From Thalassospiraceae bacterium (GTDB taxonomy: Bacteria > Pseudomonadota > Alphaproteobacteria > Rhodospirillales > Magnetovibrionaceae): 11,884 bases of DNA. The notes below the pieces were generated by a model. The model was not told where the DNA came from, did no database searches, and saw only the letters and a list, made by a program, of their open reading frames with translations. The stretch lies in contig DAOVVL010000028.1 in NCBI GenBank assembly GCA_030637205.1, forward strand, positions 1-11,884. Direction: 5' to 3'. Position numbers and translations under genes: made by a program. Every line of letters begins with the position of its first letter. The stretch's first letter is position 1. Positions 1-7,123 of this stretch are shown here, piece after piece.

Positions 1-653
1 ACGGCACGGCCCCAGCGGGCGGCGTCTATGATGCGAACCGCCCGGCCGTGGGCGCACTGTTAACGGGGCTGGGGTGTGCGGTCACCGATTTGGGCATTTT
101 AGCTGATGATCCTGCAACGGTTCGCAACGCTTTGGAAAAGGCGGCGAAAAACCATGACCTGTTAATCACGTCGGGCGGGGTCAGCCAAGGCGAAGAAGAC
201 CACGTTGCGGGTGTGGTGCAGGCGTTGGGGCAGCTTCATTTCTGGCGCTTGGCGATCAAACCCGGAAGGCCCATTGCGCTGGGCACATTGAACGCAGGCG
301 CCTGCGCATTTGTCGGCCTTCCCGGCAATCCGGTGGCGGCCATGGTGACCTTCATGATGATCGCGCGCGCGATGATCCTGAAGCTCAGCGGCGAAACGGC
401 AACGGACGTTCCACGCTTTCAGGTTGCGGCGGCATTTTCCATGGACAAAAAACCGGGACGGCTGGAATGGTTGCGCGGGCATTTGAAAAGTGGGCCCGAT
501 GGCCAGATGGTTGCGGACAAATTCAGAACCCAGGGCGCGGGTATCCTCACTTCCATGGTCGCATCCGATGGCCTGATCGAGGTGCCATCAGAAACCACTC
601 GTATTGAAGTCGGCGACATGGTCAGCTTCATTCCCTTTGGCGCGGTGACTTGA
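1..653 (+). CDS. moeA: Molybdopterin molybdenumtransferase MoeA, C-terminal part (5' end outside window)
   Basis: MoeA inserts molybdate into adenylylated molybdopterin, the last common step of molybdenum cofactor synthesis in the cytoplasm. The frame is open from base 3 and gives about 217 residues of a family usually near 400, so the N-terminal half lies off the window. Early on there is a YDANRP segment typical of MoeA. The nucleotide-binding MoaB/Mog-like domain shows TSGGVSQGEED (about nt 168-200) with its acidic residues. The family signature GLPGNPVAA follows at nt 315-341. The last 80 or so residues fit the small C-terminal beta domain. The stop at 651-653 lies one base before the moaD start, so the two genes are almost certainly co-transcribed and translationally coupled. 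The family call is firm. A fusion partner or an unusual N-terminus could not be seen. Confidence 0.95.
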   Translation, partial: GTAPAGGVYDANRPAVGALLTGLGCAVTDLGILADDPATVRNALEKAAKNHDLLITSGGVSQGEEDHVAGVVQALGQLHFWRLAIKPGRPIALGTLNAGACAFVGLPGNPVAAMVTFMMIARAMILKLSGETATDVPRFQVAAAFSMDKKPGRLEWLRGHLKSGPDGQMVADKFRTQGAGILTSMVASDGLIEVPSETTRIEVGDMVSFIPFGAVT

Positions 654-654
654 A

Positions 655-906
655 ATGAACCTTTTGTATTTTGCATGGCTGAAAGAAAAAACCGGCGTTG
701 CCAAGGAAGACCTGCCTTTGGCCGACGGCGTTGCCACTGTGGCTGACCTGATCGAACAACTCACCGCGCGCGGCGGCGGTTTTGCAGAAGCGTTTGCGGA
801 CAGTTCCATCGTGCGCGTCGCGGTCAATCAGGAACATGTCGGGCTTGATGCAAAATTGAACGACAGCGATGAAGTTGCATTTTTCCCTCCGATTACCGGT
901 GGTTGA
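655..906 (+). CDS. moaD: Molybdopterin synthase sulfur carrier subunit MoaD
   Basis: MoaD is the small ubiquitin-fold subunit of molybdopterin synthase. Its C-terminal glycine is adenylylated by MoeB-type enzymes, thiocarboxylated, and then donates sulfur to precursor Z inside the MoaD2-MoaE2 complex. The 83-residue protein has the usual length. It opens with the beta strand MNLLYFAWLKEKTG and ends in FFPPITGG, the Gly-Gly tail (residues 82-83) required for thiocarboxylate formation. The start is one base after the moeA stop. A weak GGTGA stands upstream, so coupling to moeA translation is likely. moaE follows after 13 bp, so both synthase subunits are made from one message. The 3' placement of moaD and moaE behind moeA makes this a compact late-pathway operon. 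Confidence 0.96.
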   Translation: MNLLYFAWLKEKTGVAKEDLPLADGVATVADLIEQLTARGGGFAEAFADSSIVRVAVNQEHVGLDAKLNDSDEVAFFPPITGG

Positions 907-919
907 AGGGCATAAGTAA

Positions 920-1384
920 ATGATCCGTGTTCAGGAACAAGATTTTGATGTTGGCGAAGAATATCGCCGCTTTTGCGCCGGCCGAACGGACGTCGGCGGG
1001 GTGTGTATGTTTGTCGGCCTGGTGCGCGACTTCGCACCCATTGACGGGGCTGACGTATCCATTTCCGCCATGACGCTGGAACACTATCCGGGCATGACGG
1101 AAAAACAGTTAGCCGATATTGAGGCCGAAGCCCAAAGCCGCTGGCAGCTTGACGATACGCTGATCATTCACCGCTATGGCCGCATGGAACCGGGCGACCA
1201 GATCGTGATGGTGGCTGTGGCATCGACACATCGCGATGCGGCGTTCGAGGCCGCACGTTTTTTGATGGACTGGCTCAAGACCAAGGCGCCGTTTTGGAAA
1301 AAAGAAGAAACCAAAGACGCTGCCCAGTGGGTCGATGCGCGCGAAAGCGATGATACGGCGGCAAAACGCTGGGAAAAGAAATAG
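920..1384 (+). CDS. moaE: Molybdopterin synthase catalytic subunit MoaE
   Basis: MoaE is the large catalytic subunit that converts cyclic pyranopterin monophosphate to molybdopterin, using sulfur from MoaD. At 154 residues it matches the family length. Visible landmarks are the early GGVCMFVGLVRD stretch (residues 26-37) with the substrate-site arginine (R36), IIHRYGRMEPGD (82-93), the STHRDAAFEA helix, and LKTKAPFWKKE (119-129). In the last, K120 and K127 line up with the two active-site lysines known from E. coli MoaE (K119 and K126). An AAGGG ribosome site at 906-910, nine bases ahead of the ATG, supports the start. It overlaps the end of moaD, in keeping with coupled translation. It is the last gene of the moeA-moaD-moaE run; the next gene is 73 bp away. 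Confidence 0.96.
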   Translation: MIRVQEQDFDVGEEYRRFCAGRTDVGGVCMFVGLVRDFAPIDGADVSISAMTLEHYPGMTEKQLADIEAEAQSRWQLDDTLIIHRYGRMEPGDQIVMVAVASTHRDAAFEAARFLMDWLKTKAPFWKKEETKDAAQWVDARESDDTAAKRWEKK

Positions 1385-1457
1385 GGTTTCAGTTTCAATC
1401 CGCTCATAATAGTGGGCACGCTTTTTTTAAGGGCGCATGGCCCTCAAGGAACCCTTC

Positions 1458-2303
1458 ATGGCAAAACCGCCCAAAAAATATGACATCGAGACCGGGGATG
1501 ACGATTGGCCGATCAAGGCCTATCGCAATCAGGATTTCATGATGTCGCGCGAAGGGCGTTCCATGCGCATCATGTCCGAATTTATCGAACCCGAAGCGCG
1601 CTTTGAAAAAGAAAACATTTCCGACACCGTCGTATTTTTTGGATCTGCGCGCATTCGCCCCCGCGAAGTCGCCGAACAGGCGTTGGCATCGGCCAAATCG
1701 CATGGGGGTGATCTGGTGCGCGCTGAAACGACGCTGGAAATGTCCAGGTATTATGAAGACGCGCGGGAACTATCGCGCCGCATGACCGAATGGTCAAAGG
1801 CGATCAAGGGTCGCAAGCGCCGTTTTGTGGTTTGCACCGGCGGGGGCCCGGGCATTATGGAAGCCGCCAACCGCGGCGCGGCAGAAGCCAAGGGAAAAAG
1901 TGTGGGGCTGAACATATCGCTGCCTCACGAACAGCAAGGCAATCCGCACATCAGCCGCGAACTTGAGTTTAAGTTCCACTATTTCTTTATGCGCAAATTC
2001 TGGTTTTCGTATCTGGCCAAGGCGGTGGTGTTTTTTCCGGGTGGTCTTGGCACGCTGGATGAATTTTTCGAACTGATGACCCTGATCTCGACGCACAAGA
2101 TGGGCAAACAAGTTCCCATCGTTTTATTCGGCAGCGATTATTGGAACGAGGTCATGAACCTGGATGCGCTGGTCAAGTTTGGCACCATATCGCCCAGCGA
2201 TCTGGATCTGTTTTATCGCACCGACACGGTCGATGATGCGTTTGATTACCTGACCCGCATTTTGACGGAACGCCATCTGGATAAACCCGGTGGGTCGATG
2301 TAA
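1458..2303 (+). CDS. LOG-family nucleotide 5'-monophosphate phosphoribohydrolase (TIGR00730-type)
   Basis: LOG-family proteins cleave the N-glycosidic bond of nucleoside monophosphates. The founding members release cytokinins, while many bacterial ones probably act in nucleotide salvage. The 281-residue product shows both family signatures: GGGPGIMEAANRGA at about residues 128-141 and PGGLGTLDE at 194-202. An RK pair lies at 179-180. The first 55 or so residues form an N-terminal extension absent from short LOG proteins (about 190 residues) but common in longer bacterial homologues. I chose the ATG at 1458 because AAGGA at 1446-1450 is well spaced from it. The in-frame ATG at 1437 has only a poorly spaced AAGGG and would add seven residues. 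The gene appears to be a single unit, convergent with ilvE 17 bp downstream. Family is certain; substrate is not, and true cytokinin production should not be assumed. Confidence 0.9.
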   Translation: MAKPPKKYDIETGDDDWPIKAYRNQDFMMSREGRSMRIMSEFIEPEARFEKENISDTVVFFGSARIRPREVAEQALASAKSHGGDLVRAETTLEMSRYYEDARELSRRMTEWSKAIKGRKRRFVVCTGGGPGIMEAANRGAAEAKGKSVGLNISLPHEQQGNPHISRELEFKFHYFFMRKFWFSYLAKAVVFFPGGLGTLDEFFELMTLISTHKMGKQVPIVLFGSDYWNEVMNLDALVKFGTISPSDLDLFYRTDTVDDAFDYLTRILTERHLDKPGGSM

Positions 2304-2322
2304 GGCAGATCAGCTTCTGCTT
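2303..2322. terminator. Hairpin between convergent LOG-family gene and ilvE (weak bidirectional terminator candidate)
   Basis: GCAGA (2305-2309) and TCTGC (2316-2320) flank a six-base loop. Adding a G-T and an A-T pair outward makes a seven-pair stem that fills the 17-bp gap between the two stop codons and just enters both. No run of T follows on either strand, so intrinsic termination is doubtful. Position between tail-to-tail genes is the main support. Confidence 0.3.
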
Positions 2323-3223
2323 ATTCGGCAGCCGATGCTTTGGCGCGCGGTTTGCCCACTTCCTTGTCGTAATCTTCAATCATCTGCTGGGTGATCTCGC
2401 CGACCGTGTAGGTGTGATCGTCAATGGCGCTCACCGGGGTGACTTCGGCAGCGGTTCCGGTGAGAAATACCTGCGTGGCGTTTGCCAGCTCGTCGGGCAT
2501 GATTACGCGTTCAATTACTTCGATGCCACGACGTTTTGCAAGGTCGATTACGGTGCGCCGCGTGATGCCATCGAGAAAACAATCTGGGGTGGGGGTGTGT
2601 AGTTTGCCGTCGCCCATTTCAAAGAATATGTTGGCGCCGGTGGCTTCGGCCACCTGGCCACGATAATCCAGCATCAGGCTGTCATCAAACCCGTCAGCTT
2701 CCGCCGCGTGTTTGGAAAGGGTGCAGATCATGTATAGGCCTGCGGCCTTGGCGTGCACCGGTTCGGTTTCGGGTGACGGGCGCTTCCATTTGGAAGTTTG
2801 CAGGCGCAGGCCCTTGAGGCGGGCTTCGGGCGAAAAGTACGAAGGCCATTCCCACGCCGCGATTGCCAGATGGACGGTGTTTTGTTGTGCCGAAATGGCC
2901 ATCATTTCACTGCCACGCCATGCGATGGGGCGAATGTAGCCATCGACGATGTTGTTCACTTCACAGGCTTCGATGCAGGCGGCATCAATTTGCTCAGCAG
3001 AGTAGGGAATTTCAAAGCCTAGAATTTCAGCTGACTTGAGCAGACGTTCGGTGTGTTCGCGTAATTTAAAGATGTTGCCCGCATACATGCGTTCGCCTTC
3101 AAACACGCTTGAGCCATAATGCAGGGCATGGCTCAGCAAATGCACGTTGGCGTCGCGCCACTGCACCATTTTTCCATCAAACCAGATCTGACCATCGCGG
3201 TCGTCGTAGGATGTTGCGGCCAT
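2321..3223 (-). CDS. ilvE: Branched-chain amino acid aminotransferase
   Basis: IlvE is a fold-type IV PLP enzyme that exchanges the amino group between glutamate and the 2-oxoacids of leucine, isoleucine and valine in the cytoplasm. The 300-residue product has the usual length. Visible motifs are IWFDGKMVQWRDA (13-25), HYGSSVFEGERMY (35-47), the PLP lysine in VHAKAAGLYM (K159), the pyridine-nitrogen glutamate in QVAEATGANIFF (E193), and the phosphate-binding turn TGTAAEVTPV (255-264). I prefer the ATG whose first base is 3223: the protein then begins MAATSYDDRDG as in related enzymes, and GGAG lies ten bases upstream. An in-frame ATG at 3244 adds seven residues but lacks a spaced ribosome site. 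The gene is divergent from the MarR gene and has a strong promoter candidate at 3295-3323. D-amino acid or aminodeoxychorismate activity (other fold-IV members) is less likely given the length and motifs. Confidence 0.95.
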   Translation of the reverse strand: MAATSYDDRDGQIWFDGKMVQWRDANVHLLSHALHYGSSVFEGERMYAGNIFKLREHTERLLKSAEILGFEIPYSAEQIDAACIEACEVNNIVDGYIRPIAWRGSEMMAISAQQNTVHLAIAAWEWPSYFSPEARLKGLRLQTSKWKRPSPETEPVHAKAAGLYMICTLSKHAAEADGFDDSLMLDYRGQVAEATGANIFFEMGDGKLHTPTPDCFLDGITRRTVIDLAKRRGIEVIERVIMPDELANATQVFLTGTAAEVTPVSAIDDHTYTVGEITQQMIEDYDKEVGKPRAKASAAE

Positions 3224-3250
3224 CTGCTCAGCACTCCATCTCAAGATTTT

Positions 3251-3263
3251 GTAATATTATTAC
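3251..3263. promoter_or_regulatory. Inverted repeat GTAAT-ATT-ATTAC in the ilvE leader (candidate operator)
   Basis: Five-base arms separated by three bases form a perfect AT-rich inverted repeat in the ilvE/marR divergent region, about 28 bp from the ilvE start and downstream of its predicted -10. Size and AT content fit a dimeric winged-helix regulator such as the adjacent MarR protein. That assignment is inference. Confidence 0.4.
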
Positions 3264-3290
3264 CTTTACGGAGTCTCCCCCGGAATGTTC

Positions 3291-3319
3291 TTGCGTTTTA
3301 TCAGCCTTCAGCATATATG
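3291..3319 (+). promoter_or_regulatory. Possible promoter of the MarR-OmpR-EnvZ cassette
   Basis: TTGCGT (3291-3296) and TATATG (3314-3319) are 17 bases apart on the plus strand, overlapping the ilvE promoter on the other strand. Each box matches only four of six consensus bases, so this is tentative. Confidence 0.3.
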
Positions 3320-3323
3320 TCAA
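3295..3323 (-). promoter_or_regulatory. Predicted sigma-70-type promoter of ilvE
   Basis: On the minus strand a perfect -35 TTGACA (3318-3323) is followed after exactly 17 bases by TAAAAC (3295-3300, four of six matches to TATAAT). Transcription would start near 3288 and give a leader of about 65 bases that includes the inverted repeat at 3251-3263. Confidence 0.55.
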
Positions 3324-3333
3324 TAACACTGAC
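3319..3333. promoter_or_regulatory. Inverted repeat GTCA-7-TGAC overlapping the ilvE -35 box
   Basis: GTCA (3319-3322) and TGAC (3330-3333) are symmetric about a seven-base spacer. The left arm lies inside the ilvE -35 hexamer, and the site is just downstream of the possible plus-strand -10. A protein bound here would block the ilvE promoter. Four-base arms can arise by chance. Confidence 0.25.
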
Positions 3334-3365
3334 TTAATTTTAAGGCCCCACAAAAGGTACGAAAA

Positions 3366-3893
3366 ATGCTGCCCAAAGAAGCCAAATCTATGCAAAATCC
3401 AGATGCTCACGTGGCCGGTACCCATCTGAGCGAGGGTGATATGCGCCACGTCATCGAGCTGTTGTTTTTTGCCTATCGTGATTTCACGGGCGTTGCCGAT
3501 GCCATTTTGGATGAATACGGGTTTGGCCGCGCGCATCACCGGGTCATTTATTTCGTAAAACAAAACCCCGGCATTACGGTCAACCGGCTACTGGATATTC
3601 TCAAAATTACCAAACAAAGCCTCTCGCGTGTTCTGGGCCAATTGGTGCGCGAAGGGTTCGTCAACCAACGCGCCGATGCAGATGATCGCCGTCGGCGTAT
3701 TCTGTCGCTGACCCTTAAGGGCGATGATCTGGAACGCCAGTTGACCGAGGCACAGAGCGAACACATTCGCAAATCATACGCCACACTTGGCAGTGGTGAT
3801 ATTCAGGGGTTTAAAGACGTGCTGACCGGCATCATCAACGAAGACGACCGGTTGCGTTTTGGGGGCGGTGGCCCGCATACTGAACAAGGCTGA
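3366..3893 (+). CDS. MarR-family transcriptional regulator (PetP-like)
   Basis: This is a 175-residue DNA-binding protein of the MarR winged-helix family, which acts as a dimer and usually responds to a small ligand or redox signal. The order is: a helix with FFAYRDFTGVADAIL (34-48), the helix-turn-helix around ITVNRLLDILK and ITKQSLSRVLGQLV (70-94, recognition helix about 82-95), the wing QRADADDRRRRILSLT (101-116) with its basic cluster, and a C-terminal dimerisation helix. The ATG at 3366 has AAAAGG eight bases upstream; the next ATG (3390) has none. It is divergent from ilvE and lies 20 bp before an OmpR-type regulator. A MarR gene directly ahead of an OmpR-type regulator is the arrangement of petP-petR in Rhodobacter, hence the comparison. 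Orthology was not tested, so no gene symbol is given. Confidence 0.85.
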   Translation: MLPKEAKSMQNPDAHVAGTHLSEGDMRHVIELLFFAYRDFTGVADAILDEYGFGRAHHRVIYFVKQNPGITVNRLLDILKITKQSLSRVLGQLVREGFVNQRADADDRRRRILSLTLKGDDLERQLTEAQSEHIRKSYATLGSGDIQGFKDVLTGIINEDDRLRFGGGGPHTEQG

Positions 3894-3913
3894 CGACAAT
3901 CGACAGGGGAACC

Positions 3914-4606
3914 ATGCAGGCTGATAATGCCCATATTCTGGTTGTGGACGACGATGCGCGTCTGCGCGAACTGTTGCAAAAATTTCTCAGCGAAAATGAC
4001 TTTTTTGTTTTCACCGCAACCGATGCCGCCGATGCCCGCACCAAGCTGTGTTCGCTGGCGTTCGATTTGATCGTACTGGATTTGATGATGCCGGGCGAAA
4101 GCGGTTTGGAATTTGCGGCTGATCTCAGGAAAAATGATAACGACGTTCCAATTCTCATGCTTACCGCCATGGGCGAAACCGATGACCGGATCAAGGGACT
4201 GGAACAGGGCGCGGATGATTACCTGACCAAACCGTTCGAGCCGCGCGAATTGCTGCTGAGAATCAATTCGATCCTGAAAAGGGTTTCGCATGTCGAGGCG
4301 GCGGGGCCTTTAAGCGAAGTAAACATGGGCGAAGCGTGCTTCAATGTAGAACGATCTGAATTGATTGTCAGGGGCGAACCGGTAAAGCTGACCACGGTCG
4401 AACTAGGGCTATTGAAAGCGTTATCTGAAAATCCCGGCACGATCCTGTCGCGTGAAGACCTGATAGAACAAACCGGTGCCGATGCGGCGGGGCGCGCCAT
4501 TGATGTGCAGGTCACCCGACTTCGTCGAAAAATTGAAACCAACCCCAAGGTTCCGCGTTACCTGCAAACGGTGCGCGGCAAGGGGTATGTTCTGATGCCG
4601 GATTGA
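3914..4606 (+). CDS. OmpR/PhoB-type response regulator (PetR-like)
   Basis: This 230-residue cytoplasmic regulator has an N-terminal receiver domain and a C-terminal winged-helix DNA-binding domain. The receiver (about 6-120) has the acidic cluster VDDD (11-14), phospho-acceptor D56 in LIVLDLMMP, the switch threonine T84, and K106 in DYLTKPFEP. The effector domain (about 132-229) ends with ALSENPGTILSRED, VTRLRRKIE and RYLQTVRGKGYVLMPD, standard for OmpR/PhoB. All residues needed for phosphorylation are present. AGGGGA lies just ahead of the ATG. The gene follows the MarR gene by 20 bp and abuts the kinase gene, so the three should be one operon with the kinase as cognate partner. It resembles PetR and OmpR, but the target genes cannot be told from the sequence. 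Confidence 0.92.
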   Translation: MQADNAHILVVDDDARLRELLQKFLSENDFFVFTATDAADARTKLCSLAFDLIVLDLMMPGESGLEFAADLRKNDNDVPILMLTAMGETDDRIKGLEQGADDYLTKPFEPRELLLRINSILKRVSHVEAAGPLSEVNMGEACFNVERSELIVRGEPVKLTTVELGLLKALSENPGTILSREDLIEQTGADAAGRAIDVQVTRLRRKIETNPKVPRYLQTVRGKGYVLMPD

Positions 4607-4614
4607 GCGCACCC

Positions 4615-5937
4615 ATGGCCGTAAAAAATTTCCTGAAACCATATTTACCCAAAAGCCTGCTCGGCCGGTCGGTGCTGATCATTGTCATGCCGCTGGTGTT
4701 GTTGCAGGTGGTGACGGCGACAATCTTTTTTGAAAACCACTGGAACAAGGTTGGGCGGCGTTTGGCGTTGGGCGTGTCTGGCGATATTTCTTACGTTATC
4801 GAAGCCATGAGCAAATACCAGGACCCGGCCATGAACCAGTGGATGTTTGGCCAGGCCAGCTCCAAAATGAATTTGATATTTAATATGCGCGCGGACGATG
4901 TGATCCACCCACCCAACGTCGATAACAGTCGCATGGTTCAAATGCTGACCGCTGCGCTGACCAGCCAGATCAGAAAACCGTTCAGCATCGATTCCCAAAG
5001 CGATGATCGAAACGTGACGGTCGAAATCCAGTTGGGCAGCGATGTACTGAGCGTGGTGGTGCCCAACAAACGACTGTTCAGCACCACGACTTATGTCTTT
5101 GTGATGTGGATGGTCGGCACCAGTTTGTTGCTGTTTGGCGTGGCGACGATTTTTATGAAAAATCAGGTACGCCCCATCAGCCGGCTGGCATCTGCCGCCG
5201 ATGCGTTCGGCACCGGGCGCGATACGCCCAATTTCAAACCCGAAGGCGCATCCGAGGTTCGCCAGGCCGCCAGCGCCTTTATCGCCATGCGCGATCGCAT
5301 CCGCCGCCATATCCAGCAACGCACCGACATGCTGGCCGGTGTGTCGCACGATTTACGCACACCGATTACACGCATGAAGCTGCAACTTGAAATGATGGGC
5401 GAGGGCAATGGCGATGATGCCGCCCACCTGAAAAGCGATATCGCCGATATGGAACACATGCTCGACGAGTATCTGGCGTTCGCGCGCGGCGAAGGGGCTG
5501 AACAGCCGGTTCTGTGCAACGTCAGCGCACTTCTCAACGACATTGCCACCCAGGCCCGGCGCAAGGGGGCCGCCATTGATCTGCACACTGAGGGCGAAAT
5601 TGAAGCCACGATCCGGCCCAATGCGCTAAAACGTGCGCTGACCAACCTGATCGACAACGCCGTGCGCTACGCTGAAAATATTACGGTCCGCGCGGGTCTG
5701 CGCGACACCGGCCTTGAGATTGTCATTGATGATGACGGCCCCGGAATCCCTGAAGCCCAGCGCGAAGAAGTGTTCCGCCCGTTTTACCGCCTTGATGGTT
5801 CGCGCAACCCCAAAACCGGTGGGGTCGGGCTGGGGCTGACCATTGCGTTGGATGCGATCCGCGCCCACGGCGGCGAAATTACGCTGCTTGATGCACCGGG
5901 CGGGGGGCTGCGGGTAAAAGTGTCGTTGCCGGTATAA
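4615..5937 (+). CDS. EnvZ-like sensor histidine kinase
   Basis: This is an inner-membrane sensor kinase, the likely partner of the preceding response regulator. Numbered from the ATG at 4615 (440 residues): transmembrane segment 1 at about 17-39 (LLGRSVLIIVMPLVLLQVV), a periplasmic domain of about 115 residues, transmembrane segment 2 at about 158-180, a HAMP linker (about 181-235), the H-box DMLAGVSHDLRTPITRMK with H245, an N-box LTNLIDNAVRYA (343-354), the G1 box DDDGPGIP (373-380) and a glycine-rich G2 box GGVGLGLTIA (402-411). The kinase core is complete. A TTG at 4603, overlapping the regulator's stop as TTGA, would add four residues. I chose the ATG, though neither start has a good ribosome site. 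The periplasmic region matches no sensor domain I recognise. The gene ends three bases from the convergent csaA stop. Confidence 0.92.
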   Translation: MAVKNFLKPYLPKSLLGRSVLIIVMPLVLLQVVTATIFFENHWNKVGRRLALGVSGDISYVIEAMSKYQDPAMNQWMFGQASSKMNLIFNMRADDVIHPPNVDNSRMVQMLTAALTSQIRKPFSIDSQSDDRNVTVEIQLGSDVLSVVVPNKRLFSTTTYVFVMWMVGTSLLLFGVATIFMKNQVRPISRLASAADAFGTGRDTPNFKPEGASEVRQAASAFIAMRDRIRRHIQQRTDMLAGVSHDLRTPITRMKLQLEMMGEGNGDDAAHLKSDIADMEHMLDEYLAFARGEGAEQPVLCNVSALLNDIATQARRKGAAIDLHTEGEIEATIRPNALKRALTNLIDNAVRYAENITVRAGLRDTGLEIVIDDDGPGIPEAQREEVFRPFYRLDGSRNPKTGGVGLGLTIALDAIRAHGGEITLLDAPGGGLRVKVSLPV

Positions 5938-5940
5938 GCG

Positions 5941-6282
5941 TCAGAACATTCGCCCGCCGTTGGGCACTTCCAGGCTGGGCGCAATCAAGACCACTTCACC
6001 ATCTGCGTCGGGAAAACCCAGCACCAGAACTTCCGACATGAATTTGCCGATCTGGCGTGCGGGAAAGTTGACCACGGCGGCAACCTGTTTGCCCACCAGT
6101 GCTTCGGGCGTGTAGTGGCGCGTGATCTGCGCCGAGGTTTTCTTTTCGCCGACATCCGCGCCAAAATCGATCCACAGTTTGATGGCCGGTTTGCGGGCTT
6201 CGCGATAGGGTTCCGCGCGCACTACTGTGCCGACCCGGATGTCGATTTTGAGAAAGTCATTAAAGGAAATCTCACTGCTCAT
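5941..6282 (-). CDS. csaA: CsaA-type tRNA-binding OB-fold protein
   Basis: CsaA is a small dimeric OB-fold protein related to the tRNA-binding domains of MetRS C-termini and Trbp111. In Bacillus it was described as an export-related chaperone and it binds tRNA. The 113-residue product has family length and motifs: FLKIDIRVGTVVRAE near the N-terminus, then the TSAQIT-HYTPEALVGKQVAAVVNFP core, IGKFMSEVLVLGF, and a C-terminal LIAPSLEVPNGGRM. The ATG (first base 6282) has AAAGG close upstream, overlapping the end of proC six bases away, so it is translated from the proC message. It is the last gene of the minus-strand run and ends three bases from the histidine kinase stop. Whether it acts mainly on tRNA or on proteins in this organism cannot be judged here. 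Confidence 0.92.
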   Translation of the reverse strand: MSSEISFNDFLKIDIRVGTVVRAEPYREARKPAIKLWIDFGADVGEKKTSAQITRHYTPEALVGKQVAAVVNFPARQIGKFMSEVLVLGFPDADGEVVLIAPSLEVPNGGRMF

Positions 6283-6288
6283 GAGCCT

Positions 6289-7101
6289 TTAGCCGCCAAG
6301 TTCACGCGAGCGCCGCGCCGCCGCATCAATGGCTTTGACCATCAGTTCTTTCATCGCGCCATCTTTCATCAACACGTCCAGCGCCGCCGCTGTGGTGCCA
6401 CCCGGTGATGTCACGTTTTCGCGTAACGTCTCGGCCGGGTCCGGCAACTGGTGCAGCATTTCACCGGCACCCGCCACCGTGGCACGCGCCAGCTTGTTTG
6501 ACAGTTCTACCGAAAGGCCCGCCATCACACCCGCATGGGCCATGGCCTCAGCGAGCAAAAAGATATAGGCAGGCCCGCTGCCTGAAACGGCGGTGACCGC
6601 ATCAAGCAATGCTTCGTCATCAACCCACGCGACTTCGCCGACGGCTTCAAGCAGGGCGGTGGCGGTGTCGCGCCCTGCCGGGTTGACGCCTGCGTTGGCA
6701 ACGCACACCGCAATACCGCGCCCGATGGACGCTGGCGTATTGGGCATGGCGCGCACGATGTGTGCATCGCTGCCCAGTGCGGCCTCAAACGTAGCTATTG
6801 TTTTGCCTGCTGCGATGGAAAGAAACAGTGCGCCGCTGGCAACAAACCGCGCATACGGCGCGATCACCTCATCGAGGATCTGCGGCTTTACCGCAACCAC
6901 CACCACATCGGGTTTGAAATTTTCAGAAAGCGCATCTGCGCCAGCCACCACGGCCACACCCAGATCAGTTGATATGTCGCGGGCACTTTCTGGGTTCGGT
7001 TCGACCACGGTAATGTCGCTGGCGCTCACGCCTTGTTCCAGCCAGCCGCGCGCAAGGGCGCTGCCCATTTTTCCGCACCCGACCAGCAGCAGCGTCGCCA
7101 T
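6289..7101 (-). CDS. proC: Pyrroline-5-carboxylate reductase
   Basis: ProC reduces 1-pyrroline-5-carboxylate to L-proline with NAD(P)H, the last step of proline synthesis, in the cytoplasm. The 270-residue protein has the standard length. It begins with a Rossmann dinucleotide site LLLVGCGKMGSAL (4-16), followed by VVVAVKPQ (67-74), RAMPNTPASIGRG (117-129), the SGSGPAY helix start (173-179), and the family signature ENVTSPGGTTAAALDVL near 228-244. An AGGAGG-like site (complement of CCTCC at 7111-7115) lies nine bases before the ATG. Its stop is six bases from csaA, and its start is 22 bases from the stop of the upstream YbjN-type gene, so the three genes appear to form one operon. Nothing unusual is visible in the active-site motifs. 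Confidence 0.96.
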   Translation of the reverse strand: MATLLLVGCGKMGSALARGWLEQGVSASDITVVEPNPESARDISTDLGVAVVAGADALSENFKPDVVVVAVKPQILDEVIAPYARFVASGALFLSIAAGKTIATFEAALGSDAHIVRAMPNTPASIGRGIAVCVANAGVNPAGRDTATALLEAVGEVAWVDDEALLDAVTAVSGSGPAYIFLLAEAMAHAGVMAGLSVELSNKLARATVAGAGEMLHQLPDPAETLRENVTSPGGTTAAALDVLMKDGAMKELMVKAIDAAARRSRELGG

Positions 7102-7123
7102 CTTTAAAGGCCTCCGTTTGGGG

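Noticed and set aside
1405..1410. CATAAT as a -10 box for the LOG-family gene
   Set aside because: It is a five-of-six match but no acceptable -35 lies 16-18 bases upstream, so it was not listed as a promoter.
1411..1430. T-run after moaE as an intrinsic terminator
   Set aside because: Seven T residues (1422-1428) are preceded only by GTGGGCAC, whose stem would be three base pairs.
4645..5349. Minus-strand open frame of 234 codons opposite the histidine kinase
   Set aside because: It lies wholly inside a well-supported kinase gene, is His/Gln-rich as expected of an antisense frame, and shows no family motif.
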